64,000 bases of DNA from Flavobacterium subsaxonicum WB 4.1-42 = DSM 21790 (GTDB lineage: Bacteria; Bacteroidota; Bacteroidia; Flavobacteriales; Flavobacteriaceae), in assembly GCF_000422725.1 (NCBI RefSeq), contig NZ_KE383909.1, positions 543,178 through 607,177 on the forward strand. Reading direction: 5' to 3'. Within the stretch, counting starts at the first letter, position 1, and each line of letters opens with the position of its first letter. Positions 8,883-19,762 of this stretch are shown here, in pieces. The notes below the pieces were generated by a model. The model saw only the letters and a list, made by a program, of their open reading frames with translations. It was not told where the DNA came from and made no database searches. A program made the translations under genes and the position numbers.

Positions 8883-10049
8883 TTAAAGACTTAATTGAAA
8901 CTTGTTCTTAGACATTTGCACAATGTGATGAATATCGTTATCTACCACAACCTTGCAGGTATCGGCAAAATTTACGAATTCAGAATACACAATATCAAGG
9001 TCTAATTTGGTAAAATCGTAGCCGATGTTCTTGGCCCTGTATGCCAGCGCCGAGCGGCCGCTACGTGCTGTTAATACAATAGACGACTCGTTAACGCCTA
9101 CATCGGTAGGGTTGATAATCTCATACGTTTCGCGGTTTTTAATCATACCATCCTGGTGAATGCCAGAGCTGTGCGCAAAGGCATTTTCACCAACAATGGC
9201 CTTATTGGCCTGCACCATCATTCCCATTTCTTCGGCCACCATTTTGCTTATACTCAAAAGGCGCTTACTATCTATATTTGTGCTAAGGTTTAGCTTAGGG
9301 TGCTGCCTTAAAATCATTACAACTTCTTCTAACGACGTGTTGCCTGCACGCTCTCCAATGCCATTAATGGTACACTCAATCTGGCGGGCTCCATTAGTAA
9401 CGCCTGCAATTGCGTTGGCGGTTGCAAGGCCAAGATCGTTATGGCAATGGCACGAAATGCGCACCTTGTGTATGCCCGGCACATTTTCCATTAAATATTT
9501 TATTTTGGCACCGTACTCATCGGGCAGGCAATAGCCCGTGGTATCCGGGATATTCAGCACCGTGGCACCTGCTTTAATGGCTACGGCACATACCTGGGCA
9601 AGAAACTCATTATCGGTACGGCCGGCATCTTCGGCATAAAATTCTACATCGTGCACAAATGTTTTGGCATAGGCCACAGCATCGCGGGCACGCTCTAAAA
9701 TCTTATCGGGAGTAGTATTAAATTTGTATTTTATATGCGAGTCTGATGTGCCAATACCGGTATGTATGCGCGGCCTGCGTGCATATTTAAGGGCTTCGGC
9801 GGCAGCCTCAATATCTTTTTCTACAGCCCGTGTAAGGCCGCAAACGGTGGCATTTTTAACCAGTTTTGATATCTCTGTAACCGACTGGAAATCGCCGGGG
9901 CTGGAAACAGGAAAACCGGCCTCTATTACATCTACACCGAGTTGGTCGAGCTGAGCGGCGATTCGCAGTTTTTGAGAAGTATTTAACTTACAGCCGGGTA
10001 CCTGCTCACCGTCTCTTAATGTTGTGTCAAAAATTTCTACGTGCTCCAT
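8883..10049 (-). CDS. leuA: 2-isopropylmalate synthase, short form without regulatory domain
   Basis: 388 aa. The catalytic TIM barrel is complete: '[14 protein letters not shown]' at the start, '[16 protein letters not shown]' with the metal-binding histidines, and '[15 protein letters not shown]'. It condenses acetyl-CoA with 3-methyl-2-oxobutanoate. Classical LeuA is over 500 aa, with a C-terminal dimer domain that binds leucine; that domain is absent here, and the gene ends shortly after the barrel and linker. The position at the head of leuACDB-ilvE supports LeuA over citramalate or homocitrate synthase. A 242-bp gap upstream holds the operon's promoter, but I saw no leucine-rich leader peptide. 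Confidence 0.92.
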   Translation of the reverse strand: MEHVEIFDTTLRDGEQVPGCKLNTSQKLRIAAQLDQLGVDVIEAGFPVSSPGDFQSVTEISKLVKNATVCGLTRAVEKDIEAAAEALKYARRPRIHTGIGTSDSHIKYKFNTTPDKILERARDAVAYAKTFVHDVEFYAEDAGRTDNEFLAQVCAVAIKAGATVLNIPDTTGYCLPDEYGAKIKYLMENVPGIHKVRISCHCHNDLGLATANAIAGVTNGARQIECTINGIGERAGNTSLEEVVMILRQHPKLNLSTNIDSKRLLSISKMVAEEMGMMVQANKAIVGENAFAHSSGIHQDGMIKNRETYEIINPTDVGVNESSIVLTARSGRSALAYRAKNIGYDFTKLDLDIVYSEFVNFADTCKVVVDNDIHHIVQMSKNKFQLSL

Positions 10050-10291
10050 GATCTCATTGTGTTTTTCGATTCAGAGACTAAATTATAGTTATTATGCACG
10101 ACTATGATTTTCGAAAATTAGCGCTACCGATGCCTGACAGGGTATTTAAAGGTTTAAGTATTTAATAATTAATATGTTAATTGGGTTTGTTTTACGATGC
10201 CTAATTAAAATTCTATTTTTGATGGCGTATTGTTATGTAAAATATTTTAGTACTTTTATTTTTTAACAGTACTTATAACAACAGCGCCTAC

Positions 10292-11854
10292 GTGTATAAA
10301 AATCATAACGAATTAACCGATAACCTTTTCTCTTTAGTGCAGTCGCTTACATCGTCAGAAAAGCGGCAGTTTTCGTTATATGTAGGCCGTATACCCTTAA
10401 ATAACGAGAGCAAATTTATAAGCCTTTTTAAAGTGCTATGCTCACAAACAAAGTATGACGAGGAGGCTATTTTAAAGAGCACCGATATATCGAAACAGCA
10501 GTTATCTAACGTTAAGGCGCACCTTTACAACCAGATACTAACCAGCTTAAGGCTTAATCCCTCTAAGCGTAATATTCCGCTACAAATACGCGAACAGCTG
10601 GACTTTGCCATGATATTGTACCGCAAAGGGCTGTATTTGCAAAGCCTTAAACTTCTTGATAAACTAAAAGCTACAGCACTTCTGTACGAAGAAAAAAGCA
10701 TTGGCTACGAGATACTGGATTTGGAAAAGATTATTGAGTCGCAATACATTACCCGCAGCCGCCCCAACCGTGCCGATTTGCTTATTGAGCAAACTAACGA
10801 GCTTACGTATCTTAACACCATTACAAGCCAGCTCTCTAACATGGCGCTGCACCTGTACAATGTATTTTTAAAGAATGGCTATGCCCGTACTGAGGCAGAA
10901 GCCAAAGCTATATCGGATTATTTTTTTAGCAACCTGCCCAAGTACGACGAGAATAGGTTGGGTTTTAGGGAAAAACTGTGGTACAACCAGTCGTACCTAT
11001 GGTACAGTTTTATTATTCAGGATTTTGTGTCGTGCTACAAATATGCTACGCGATGGGTAGCACTGTTCGAAAAGAACCAGCACCTTATTGCCGTGCACCC
11101 GGTGTTTTACATTAAAGGCAACCATTATGTTTTGGAGTCGTTATTTTACCTTAACCGCGCCAAACAGTTTGAAACGGCTTTAGATAATTTTGAGACCATA
11201 TTAAGCAATGCCGATATCCCGGAAGATGATAATATTATAGTGCTCTCTTTTTTATATATTTATTCTAACAAGCTGAACCTTCGCTTTATGAAGGGCGATT
11301 ACAGCGATGGCGAAGAGTTGCTGGATACCATTCATAAAAAACTGACGCGCTACAGCGATAAGATTGATGAGCACCATGTTATGATACTTTACTACAAAAT
11401 GGCCTGCCTGCATTTTGGCAACCGTAAGTATGATAAGTGCATCTTCTTCCTTAAAAAGATTATTGACAATAAAACCACGCAGTTGCGCGAAGACCTGGTG
11501 TGTTTTTCGCGTATACTAAACCTTGCGGCGCATTATCAGGCCGGATTGGATTATCGCCTGGAGGCGCTTGTGCGCAGTACCCATATTTTTTTAAGTAAGA
11601 TGAATGATATGCACGAGGTGCAAAAAGCATTGATGGAGTTTTTAAAGAACCTTTCGCACGTATCGCCGTTAGAAATAAAAAATGAGTTCAGGAAATTACA
11701 TGCAACGCTTATTCAGTACGAAAACCACCCGTTTGAACGCAGGGCTTTCCTGTACCTTGATATTATCTCCTGGCTGGAAAGCAACATCAACAACGAGCCC
11801 ATTGCCGATATAATTGCCCGTAAAGCCAGTAAGAAACTCGGTAATACCCAATAA
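10292..11854 (+). CDS. Conserved hypothetical helical (TPR-like) protein, 520 aa
   Basis: Starts at GTG 10292; there is no nearby ATG. The protein has no signal peptide or membrane segment. It is almost entirely helical, with repeated pairs of the type 'LYRKGLYLQSLKLLDKL' and 'KYDKCIFFLKKIID', as in TPR solenoids. The N-terminus 'LFSLVQSLTSSEKRQFSLYV' looks like a conserved flavobacterial start. A protein-interaction scaffold is a reasonable guess, but no function is known to me. It is divergent from the leu operon and followed by a terminator. Confidence 0.72.
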   Translation: MYKNHNELTDNLFSLVQSLTSSEKRQFSLYVGRIPLNNESKFISLFKVLCSQTKYDEEAILKSTDISKQQLSNVKAHLYNQILTSLRLNPSKRNIPLQIREQLDFAMILYRKGLYLQSLKLLDKLKATALLYEEKSIGYEILDLEKIIESQYITRSRPNRADLLIEQTNELTYLNTITSQLSNMALHLYNVFLKNGYARTEAEAKAISDYFFSNLPKYDENRLGFREKLWYNQSYLWYSFIIQDFVSCYKYATRWVALFEKNQHLIAVHPVFYIKGNHYVLESLFYLNRAKQFETALDNFETILSNADIPEDDNIIVLSFLYIYSNKLNLRFMKGDYSDGEELLDTIHKKLTRYSDKIDEHHVMILYYKMACLHFGNRKYDKCIFFLKKIIDNKTTQLREDLVCFSRILNLAAHYQAGLDYRLEALVRSTHIFLSKMNDMHEVQKALMEFLKNLSHVSPLEIKNEFRKLHATLIQYENHPFERRAFLYLDIISWLESNINNEPIADIIARKASKKLGNTQ

Positions 11855-11865
11855 TTATAAAACAT

Positions 11866-11891
11866 AAAAGCAGCCTCTATGAGCTGCTTTT
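11866..11891. terminator. Bidirectional terminator
   Basis: Arms AAAAGCAGC (11866-11874) and GCTGCTTTT (11883-11891) enclose an 8-base loop. It lies between converging genes (ends 11854 and 11911). Confidence 0.8.
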
Positions 11892-11910
11892 GTTATAAAA
11901 GAATGTTTTG

Positions 11911-14900
11911 TTATTTTTCTTGCCTGTTAATGTAAACCCAGCCGGTTTTGCTACTGCCACTACTAAATGTAATAACATAGTAGTACGTGCCTGTAGGCAG
12001 TTCTCCGCCTTCATTGGTCTGCCCATGCCATTCGCTGGTGTAGGTGATTTTAGAATACACCTCCATACCATAGCGGTTAAAAATACTAAGCTTGTTTATA
12101 TCAAAGCCGGTAAGGTCAAAACTATCATTTTTATCGTCTCCGTTAGGCGATATACCTTTAGGTATCATACAGGCCACATTGGTAACGGTAACATCGGCCG
12201 TAACAGGGCAGCCGGTTGCGGCGTTAGGTGTAGCGGTAACATAATAGGTACCGGGCAACGTAATTATAAGCTGACTTTCAGACCCTAAAACTATACCGCC
12301 GGCATTAGTCCACACAAAACTTACGTTACCGGAGTTGTTAGCATCGTTATCAAATACAGCTTTAAGAGTATAATTTGCGTCTTCACAACCCTGGGTTATT
12401 TCTAAGGTTGCTGTAGGCAATATAGTTATGGTAAAGCTACTCTCGCTGCTACAGCCTAACGTTGGGTTAACAGCGTAAATATAAATAGTTTGCGTGGTGG
12501 TTATTACTGTTCCGGGTGCAAGGTTTGTACCCAATCCTCCCGAGGCAGTGTAATATATATTATCGGCGCTTAATTCCGGCAGTGTGTAGCTGCAGGCAAA
12601 AACATTAGGTAAGATATTGGCTATTGGCGGTGAAACAACGGTAATCACAACCTGTTTTATAGTTGTACACCCTGCAACGTTAACTGTAACAGCATACGTT
12701 CCTGCCTGTGTTGCGGTAATGGAGGCAGTGGTATCAGCTAATGGTTGACTGTTTAATGTCCAGCTATAGGTTGCAGCGGAACCATCAAAATTAAGCGGAG
12801 TAACACTTATAGTACCCGAATTACCCTGACAAATGGCAAAATTAGTAGTAATATCAAACTGAGGGGCTGTAGTATTTACAATAAGGCTAAAGGTTTTGAT
12901 ACCTGTACATTGTAAAATGCTATTGTATATCCTTACAAAAATGGTTTGCTGGTTGGGCATAGCGTTTACGTAATTTAGGTTTAAAGGGTTGGTGTTTGCA
13001 TTGGCATCTTCCTGGGTGGCGTGGTAGGTAATTATAAAGTTGGCCGGATTAAGCCCTTGTAATAAAGCAGCAGTATTAACCGATAAATTAAACGCGGCGT
13101 ACCCCGATGTATCGCATGCTGTTAAATCTATAGGTGTGCCGGTACTTTGCAATACATTGTAAAACTCTATAAATATTATATCGGTATTATCGCAAAACGT
13201 ATTTAGGTCGTGGGTTTTAACCATGTACTCGCCGGTTTGTGTAACCACAAGGTAGGGGTTGTTTTCTCCGGTAATAAGCGTGCCATTGTAAAACCATTCA
13301 AAACTATAGTCTGCAGTGCTTAGGTTGCTATGTATGGTATAGCTTTCGCCAAAACATAATGCGGTGCCGTTTTGCACAGAAATATCCGGGCCCAGGTTTA
13401 CCCCACCTACATTAAAAGAACCAATAAATACCGCCGAATCGTAGGCAAAATCGCCTTCATCGGCAATTACAAGCTTAATGTGGTAGGTATGGCCGCTAAC
13501 CACATCAGATTGTGCCAGTAATTGCACAGTATTGCCTTCAAAATTTGTAGGCGATGTTAACGGGTCGGCACCTCCGCCAAGGTCGCCATAGTAGGTGTCA
13601 AAATACTGCGGATTAGCCGATACGCAGGCAGGGTTATAGGCAATATCTCTTATGGTTGTAACCGATACCGGTATGGTAGTATCCGGTAAAACGGCCAGGT
13701 TGGTTGTAGGCGTATTGTCGGTTAGATCGGTTAAAAAGAAAGCAAAAGCATCAGAGAATTCGCATTGGTACATTCCGTATTCTTCCGATGCAAAAATAAA
13801 CGGAAAGCTAATATGGTTGGTAAAAGGTATAAAATCGAATTCGAGCACAGTTGCATTAACATGCGACATTAACGACGGATCTGAATTAACCGTTTGCATG
13901 TAATTAAACAGGTCGGTATCGCCCAGCCAGTTTTCATCACCTTCAGAGAGTTTGCTAAAGTTGGGCCCCATTGCACTGGAAGCTATACCTGTACTTAAAA
14001 CAACACCTTCGCTTATGGCAAATGCCGAGTTGCCTTTTTGGAATTTACCCAATCCATTGCCCGAAAAGCTTATGTTGCTAACCTGTGCACATTCGGCGGT
14101 AACTAAAACATCGTTTACCATAGCGGTTACTTCTTCATTTTCAAATACATCAGTAACAAGTATTGGGGCAGGGGTAGTAACGCAAAGCGTAAATTGGGTA
14201 GACGTTTGTTCTTCAATATACTCTACAAATACTTTTATATAATAGGTGGCGCCAATAGTAAGATTGTTTACCATAGTAATAGGGTTCTGGGTGCAGCTCA
14301 TCTCATCGAGGTTGCCACAATTGCTGCCCTGATAAACTGCAGCATAGGCAAAGGTTGCACCTACGCTTGCAATGGTAATAGTATGCGCCGGTGCTGTGGC
14401 GGTAAACTGATACCAAACATCTGCTGCAACGCCATCAATTATGCAGGATGGCATATTACCCGATGCGGTAGAGCCATCAAGCGTACCGGTTATAGACTGG
14501 TTGCATTGTACACCGCTGTTAACAGGTATGGTCGTAGCACCAGTACACTCATCATTCTCAATGTCTGTAACAAATATATAGGCAACCGACCACGAGCTGT
14601 TGCCATTATCGCCACCGCAAAGTGCCCTTACGTACAAAGTATAAAAAGTGCCGCTTTGTAAATTGCTAAGATTGGCGGTAGTTACTGTAATTGGTATGCC
14701 CGATTGCGAAGTATCCGGTGCGGGACTGTTTAAAGGTACAACGTAATACTCCCAGCTTGTTGCTGTGCCCATTTCCGTCCAGCCAACAGTAGCTGTATGC
14801 GCTGTTATATCAGAGGCATATAATTGCTGGGGTTTTAGGCAGGCAGGCGCCTCGCAAGATGGTATGCCTGTAAATATAGTAGTGTTTATAACGCTGGTTC

Positions 14901-16635
14901 CGGCAGGTTTAATAAAAAACTCTTCCATGTATGGCGTGTATACATTTAATCCTATATACATAAAGTTAAATTCGCCATCGGCATCGGCATTCCAAACAAT
15001 ATCTACAGGTGCATCGGGGCATAAAGCTACCGCTACTGTAGCTGTAAGCCCTTCCTCAAAGGTGCTGCCGATAGTAGCTACGGTTGCACCACCCTGTAGT
15101 ATTGTCATGGTATGGCCAAAATAGCCCGACCCATTACTGGTCATTTCAAAATAATAAGTACATTTTTCAGAAGGGTCGCACATAGATGTACTGTGTTGTA
15201 CCGGCCCGGCCCATGTACTGTACACATTGTTTTCGCATACAGTCCTTATATAAATATCGTAATTGGTGGCTGCATTTAAGCCGTTAATGGTAACCGGATT
15301 TGTTGTTACAATAGTGCCATTAGTATCTGTTGTAGGGGCGGTGCTCCCTTGGGGTACAATGTAGTACTCCCAGTTGCCCGTTGTGGGGCCATCCCAGGAC
15401 AGATCGAAGCCGGTTTGTCCGGAGTTAGAGGCAACTATGTTTTGTGGAGGCAAACATGCCGGTACAAAACAATCTGCCATACCCTGGTACAGAATTAAGG
15501 GAGTATTTTCGCCAATTTCTTTACTGTAAATAATTTGTCCGAACGGATTGATGATCTGCAATCCTGAATCGCCTATAAAATCGCCCGACGTAGCAGAAAC
15601 CTCAAAAGGAAATGCATTACACAATGGTACGGTAACAGTACCTTCCAGTTGATTTATAAGCTCCAGATTTGCTACTAAAACACCATTTTGGTATACCTGC
15701 ATTGTATTTTCGTTCCAGCCATCATACCAATCAGATAATTTAAAGGTATAATCGCATTTGTCTTCTGCAGCACATACGTTAGTACTAAAAAATGCAGGTC
15801 CGGCCCAATCGCTCACGCCACCATCTCCGCAAAGGGCACGTACATAATACTTATAGTTTGTAGCTGCAACAAGGCCATTAGCCGCCGTAGCAGTAAGGGG
15901 CAGTGTACCGTTATATATAAAGCCGCTGCCCGTTGTAGATCCGGATGTTGGCACTATTTCTATCTCCCACGATGTTGCACCACTGGGGTTATCCCAATTT
16001 AGGTCTATAGAGGTAACCCCGGGATTGGCTGCCGTAAGGTTTGTAGGCTCAAGACATTTAGCGAGTACCGACACTTGGTCTATAAGCCAGCGGTCGCCAT
16101 TATCGTTTTCAAAACCAAAAACAACCCTGTAATTGTTACCCACAACACCGGCAGGTAGTGCAATAACCCGCTCGGTATACACCGTTTGCGGATTAAAATT
16201 GTTTTCTGTCCATGTTAAAAATGGTGCCGGATAGGTGGTAACATCTTCGGGGTTTATAGTAGTATCGGCACTATCCAATAGGTAAAATTTAAAAGTGCTG
16301 TTTTGGTTGCCGGCCGTAATAAGCCTGCTAAAAAAGTGTAGCTCTGCACTGGTGGGGTAGGTAAATTCTTTAGTTATAAGATAGTCTGCAGCAACGGTGC
16401 CAGCGCCAACATTTTCGTGGTCTAAAAATGCAGCATGGCTGCCCAAATAAGCAGGCTGTTGCGCAGTACCGTTTGCCTGCACCCAAACCGGGGTAGGTGC
16501 CCCAACACCGTTATTTGCAATCAACCAGCCCGGTGGCGGAAAATCAGCACCCTCAAAACCCTCTGCGGGAGTTAGTTGTGCATAGCCGCAAAGGGAGGAT
16601 AAGGAGGCAACAAGTAATAAAAATTTCTTTTTCAT
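11911..16635 (-). CDS. Type IX secreted multidomain adhesin (choice-of-anchor L, FnIII, CHU_C C-terminal domain)
   Basis: 1574 aa. Signal peptide at residues 1-19 (MKKKFLLL...GYAQ). A cleaved-adhesin/MAM-like jelly roll follows ('EGFEGADFPPPGWLI...'), then several fibronectin type III modules ('P.NL.A...G.TSIDLNW'). A choice-of-anchor L domain is near the middle ('NISFSGNGLGKFQKGNS...FASEEYGMY'), followed by PKD/Ig-like modules ('SYTWTLNSQPL' region). The last ~85 residues, 'GISPNGDDKNDSFDL...LSIFNRYG...YYYVITF', form the gliding-motility-associated C-terminal domain that directs type IX export and anchoring. It is monocistronic, with a shared terminator downstream. A cell-surface adhesin is the likely role; the ligand is unknown. 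Confidence 0.92.
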   Translation of the reverse strand: MKKKFLLLVASLSSLCGYAQLTPAEGFEGADFPPPGWLIANNGVGAPTPVWVQANGTAQQPAYLGSHAAFLDHENVGAGTVAADYLITKEFTYPTSAELHFFSRLITAGNQNSTFKFYLLDSADTTINPEDVTTYPAPFLTWTENNFNPQTVYTERVIALPAGVVGNNYRVVFGFENDNGDRWLIDQVSVLAKCLEPTNLTAANPGVTSIDLNWDNPSGATSWEIEIVPTSGSTTGSGFIYNGTLPLTATAANGLVAATNYKYYVRALCGDGGVSDWAGPAFFSTNVCAAEDKCDYTFKLSDWYDGWNENTMQVYQNGVLVANLELINQLEGTVTVPLCNAFPFEVSATSGDFIGDSGLQIINPFGQIIYSKEIGENTPLILYQGMADCFVPACLPPQNIVASNSGQTGFDLSWDGPTTGNWEYYIVPQGSTAPTTDTNGTIVTTNPVTINGLNAATNYDIYIRTVCENNVYSTWAGPVQHSTSMCDPSEKCTYYFEMTSNGSGYFGHTMTILQGGATVATIGSTFEEGLTATVAVALCPDAPVDIVWNADADGEFNFMYIGLNVYTPYMEEFFIKPAGTSVINTTIFTGIPSCEAPACLKPQQLYASDITAHTATVGWTEMGTATSWEYYVVPLNSPAPDTSQSGIPITVTTANLSNLQSGTFYTLYVRALCGGDNGNSSWSVAYIFVTDIENDECTGATTIPVNSGVQCNQSITGTLDGSTASGNMPSCIIDGVAADVWYQFTATAPAHTITIASVGATFAYAAVYQGSNCGNLDEMSCTQNPITMVNNLTIGATYYIKVFVEYIEEQTSTQFTLCVTTPAPILVTDVFENEEVTAMVNDVLVTAECAQVSNISFSGNGLGKFQKGNSAFAISEGVVLSTGIASSAMGPNFSKLSEGDENWLGDTDLFNYMQTVNSDPSLMSHVNATVLEFDFIPFTNHISFPFIFASEEYGMYQCEFSDAFAFFLTDLTDNTPTTNLAVLPDTTIPVSVTTIRDIAYNPACVSANPQYFDTYYGDLGGGADPLTSPTNFEGNTVQLLAQSDVVSGHTYHIKLVIADEGDFAYDSAVFIGSFNVGGVNLGPDISVQNGTALCFGESYTIHSNLSTADYSFEWFYNGTLITGENNPYLVVTQTGEYMVKTHDLNTFCDNTDIIFIEFYNVLQSTGTPIDLTACDTSGYAAFNLSVNTAALLQGLNPANFIITYHATQEDANANTNPLNLNYVNAMPNQQTIFVRIYNSILQCTGIKTFSLIVNTTAPQFDITTNFAICQGNSGTISVTPLNFDGSAATYSWTLNSQPLADTTASITATQAGTYAVTVNVAGCTTIKQVVITVVSPPIANILPNVFACSYTLPELSADNIYYTASGGLGTNLAPGTVITTTQTIYIYAVNPTLGCSSESSFTITILPTATLEITQGCEDANYTLKAVFDNDANNSGNVSFVWTNAGGIVLGSESQLIITLPGTYYVTATPNAATGCPVTADVTVTNVACMIPKGISPNGDDKNDSFDLTGFDINKLSIFNRYGMEVYSKITYTSEWHGQTNEGGELPTGTYYYVITFSSGSSKTGWVYINRQEK

Positions 16636-17262
16636 AGCGTTTTATTTCATTGTGTGTGTTAGTGCCAAAATCACGACTATTATAAAAACACTATTATTTA
16701 AATTACGGCTTGTACTACTACCCTAAATATATCCGGGTAAAACCTGTAACAGGCAGCTATGCATTTTCTTAAACCCATTATAAGTATTGCATAGTATGCG
16801 CCAGGTTTGCCCGGAATGTGCTTTTTAAGCCCTTGATAAAGGGTAGTAATAAGCAGCCGCTTTCTTCAAAAAAGAAGAAAATTAATAATTAAAAATAGTT
16901 ATGTGTTTTTGTAAATATTCGCTGTATAATTACACATCATTATGTCGATATGTTGATTATACAGTTTCAAAATTGATGTATTACAAACAAAAATAAAATA
17001 GGGTATTGTACTCAATTTTAAGGTTGTTTATAGGTACTTATACCTATTTTTAAAGCTAAATTTCTTATAAAGGGCACAAACGGGTATATTTGAAGATAAA
17101 ATTTATAATTAAATTTTTTTACTATTGCGATATAGTTAACAAAACTTTAAGATGTGTAAATCTTTAACCTGTTTATTTGTTTTCTTTGTGTTGTTTTACA
17201 ACAAATTAACCGCAATTTAAAGTTGAGTCATTAGTAAACCTACCATTATTTTAAGAATAAAG
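16636..17262. other. 627-bp intergenic region between divergent genes
   Basis: A very AT-rich region separating the adhesin (minus) from the TPR kinase (plus). It contains small hairpins around 16830-16880 (CCCTT/AAGGG; TTCTT/AAGAA) and a TATATTTG box at 17087-17094 matching the Bacteroidota -7 consensus for the plus strand, without a clear TTTG at -33. I see no ORF or recognised RNA in it. Confidence 0.5.
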
Positions 17263-19101
17263 ATGTATACTTTAGCCTGTTATAAAAATATACTGTTATA
17301 TATTGTATTGGCAGCTTTGGCACTTTCCTGTAAAAAAGAAGAACCGCCAATGCCAACGTATGCCAAGTGGCCTTCTACTAAAGCAGATACTATTATAGAT
17401 GGCTATTCTGAAAAATGTAACGCCCTCTTTGAAAAAAACCAGATTGACAGTGCTTTTAAACTTTTAGAAAAAGCAGTACCCGAAGCCAAAGGCGATAAAA
17501 GAAACCTGGGGCGTATTGCCTTAAAAAAATCAGAAGGATACTTATATCTTTTAAAATATCCAAAAGCATTAGAGTATGGTTTTGAATCTTTAGACCTCAT
17601 GAAGCAGTCTAAAGATTCTATGGCAATTTCAAGGGCGTTTCACCAACTGTATTTTGTTTGGTATACCGCAAATGATTTAGACCTTGCTAACAGTTACCTT
17701 GATTCTACTCTGGTGTACAGTACAGGTATACCGCAATTACATGCATACGCCTTGTTTAGCAAGGGCGATTTGTTTTCTACCCAAAAAAAATATTTAAAAT
17801 CAAGCAAAATATGCAACCAGGTTATTAAAACCCTGGACAGCTTTAGTGCAAAAAAAATTGTATTAGACCCAACAAATACCTTAACAACAGGCAGCTTAGC
17901 TATAATTGCCAGCAATTATATAAAACTGGACAAACCCGAGCTGGCATTGCAATATTTAGATAAAATAAAGCCCTATTATCCTACAGAGGAAGCCGGTGTT
18001 AACGACATGTTTAATAAAACCATGGCCGATTATTATGTTTATAAAAAACAATACACCAAGGCACAGGAGTACTTAGAGCGAATTCTTAAAAATATAAGCT
18101 TTGCCAATAAATATTATGGTATAGATGCCAATACGCTTATGGCAACCTGCTACTCTAAACTGGGTAATTATAAAAAAGCGTGCTATTATCAGGCGCTGGC
18201 TATGGCGTACAGAGATTCTATTTATGAAGATAATTCTTTTGAAGAGAAGCGGCGTAAGGAGGCTAATTTTTATCTGATAGAAAAGAACAACCAGATTGCC
18301 CGCAACAAAATTAAAATTAAAGATCAGGAAAAAAGTATACGCAACCGCAATTGGCTGGCCGCAATTTTAGTTACTGCTACGTTGTTTTTAATACTTACTT
18401 TTTATTTTATGAGGAAATTCCTCAAAGAAAAGCTTGATAATGAAAAGAACACCAAAAAACTGCAATTGGTTGAGGCCGGCATTAATGGCGAAGAAAAAGA
18501 GCGGGAGCGTATTGCCAAAGAACTGCACGACGCTGTTGTTAGCGAACTTTTAGTTATACGGCTTAACCTGCAGTCTATGGAAGGGGTTTTTGCCAATACT
18601 GGGCATGCGTGCAATTATCAAAAAATTATAGACCAGTCCGGCCACATTGCCGAGAAGCTTAGAGCTACAGCCTATAATCTTATACCGGTACATTTAAACG
18701 AGAACGGCCTTTATTCGTCTATCGATAATTTTATTAAGAGCATTGTAGATCCGCATTTTAAAATCAGGGCACAGTTTTATGGCGAATTGCCACCCGTTAA
18801 AAAATTGGCAGAAAAAGTAATATTTTTTATAGTATTAGAGTTAATACAAAATATAATTAAGCACTCCGGCGTTAATACTTTTGTAATTCAGTTGCTTTAT
18901 GCCGATGGTGTATTGGGTATAACCGCCGAAGACGATGGTGTAGGCTTTGATTATGATAAGGATAGGGTAACCACAATGGGCCTTAGCAACATTGCCGGCC
19001 AGGTAGCTGTATTAAATGCTAGTATGGATATTCAGACCCAGCCTGGGCAGGGCTGTACCGTTTATATAGAAATACCAATGGAAACATTTTTATTAAGTTA
19101 A
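17263..19101 (+). CDS. TPR-containing lipoprotein sensor histidine kinase
   Basis: 612 aa. The N-terminus has a lipobox-like 'ALALSC' with Cys23, suggesting a lipoprotein signal. Residues ~40-320 are TPR repeats, predicted periplasmic. A membrane span at 364-383 is preceded by a coiled region and followed by HisKA_3 'RIAKELHDAVVSEL' with His422. The ATPase domain shows 'ELIQNIIKHSG', 'EDDGVGFD' and 'GLSNI', so the kinase looks competent. The response regulator at 19112 starts 10 bp after the stop. TPR sensors of this layout are common in Bacteroidota; the signal is unknown. Confidence 0.92.
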   Translation: MYTLACYKNILLYIVLAALALSCKKEEPPMPTYAKWPSTKADTIIDGYSEKCNALFEKNQIDSAFKLLEKAVPEAKGDKRNLGRIALKKSEGYLYLLKYPKALEYGFESLDLMKQSKDSMAISRAFHQLYFVWYTANDLDLANSYLDSTLVYSTGIPQLHAYALFSKGDLFSTQKKYLKSSKICNQVIKTLDSFSAKKIVLDPTNTLTTGSLAIIASNYIKLDKPELALQYLDKIKPYYPTEEAGVNDMFNKTMADYYVYKKQYTKAQEYLERILKNISFANKYYGIDANTLMATCYSKLGNYKKACYYQALAMAYRDSIYEDNSFEEKRRKEANFYLIEKNNQIARNKIKIKDQEKSIRNRNWLAAILVTATLFLILTFYFMRKFLKEKLDNEKNTKKLQLVEAGINGEEKERERIAKELHDAVVSELLVIRLNLQSMEGVFANTGHACNYQKIIDQSGHIAEKLRATAYNLIPVHLNENGLYSSIDNFIKSIVDPHFKIRAQFYGELPPVKKLAEKVIFFIVLELIQNIIKHSGVNTFVIQLLYADGVLGITAEDDGVGFDYDKDRVTTMGLSNIAGQVAVLNASMDIQTQPGQGCTVYIEIPMETFLLS

Positions 19102-19111
19102 TTATTGTATT

Positions 19112-19741
19112 ATGAGAATTGCTGTTGCAGATGATCATCACCTTATAGTTTCGGGCCTGGAAACTTTGGTAAACAAAACGCCTTACATGCAGTTTGTTGG
19201 CAAATATCAAACGGGCGAAGCCTTAAAAAGAGACCTTGGGGTTATTAAGCCCGATGTGCTAATACTTGATTATTACCTGCCCGACCAAACGGGCACGCAA
19301 CTGGCGCGGTTTATATCGTATTATCACCCAGAAATTAAAATGCTTATTCTTACCGGCTACGATAAGCCGGGCCTTGCCGACGAAATTTTTGGCAGCGGCT
19401 GCATGGGTTACCTGCTTAAAAGCACTGCCGACTCTAACAGTATACTGGAGGCCATTAACCATATTTACGATGGGCGCATGTATATAGATAATGCCCTTAA
19501 AGTACCCAACCAGGAAAAAATTAAGCTTAGTGCCGAGGCCGAGGCCAGGCCGCACATTACCAAACGTGAGGTAGAGATATTAAAGCATATTGCAAGCGAA
19601 TATTCTAACAGCGAAATTGCTACTAAACTTTACATAAGCAAAAGAACGGTAGACAACCACAGGAACAGTTTAATGATAAAATCTGGCGCAAAAAATACGG
19701 TAGGGCTTATTAAATTTGCAATGGAGCTTAACCTGATTTAA
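19112..19741 (+). CDS. Response regulator, NarL/FixJ type with LuxR HTH
   Basis: 209 aa. Receiver with Asp7-Asp8, phosphoacceptor Asp53 ('ILDYYLPDQTG'), 'ILTGY' and 'YLLKST'. The LuxR helix-turn-helix lies at about 148-200 ('ITKREVEILKHI...ISKRTVDNHRNSLM'). It is cotranscribed with, and presumably phosphorylated by, the kinase 10 bp upstream. It resembles the regulator at 4221, so the two systems may be paralogues. Confidence 0.93.
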   Translation: MRIAVADDHHLIVSGLETLVNKTPYMQFVGKYQTGEALKRDLGVIKPDVLILDYYLPDQTGTQLARFISYYHPEIKMLILTGYDKPGLADEIFGSGCMGYLLKSTADSNSILEAINHIYDGRMYIDNALKVPNQEKIKLSAEAEARPHITKREVEILKHIASEYSNSEIATKLYISKRTVDNHRNSLMIKSGAKNTVGLIKFAMELNLI

Positions 19742-19762
19742 TATTATAGCTATCTTAGCTAT

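Noticed and set aside
10050..10291. Leucine attenuator, T-box or riboswitch upstream of leuA
   Set aside because: No Leu-rich leader peptide, T-box motif or convincing terminator/antiterminator pair was found on the minus strand.
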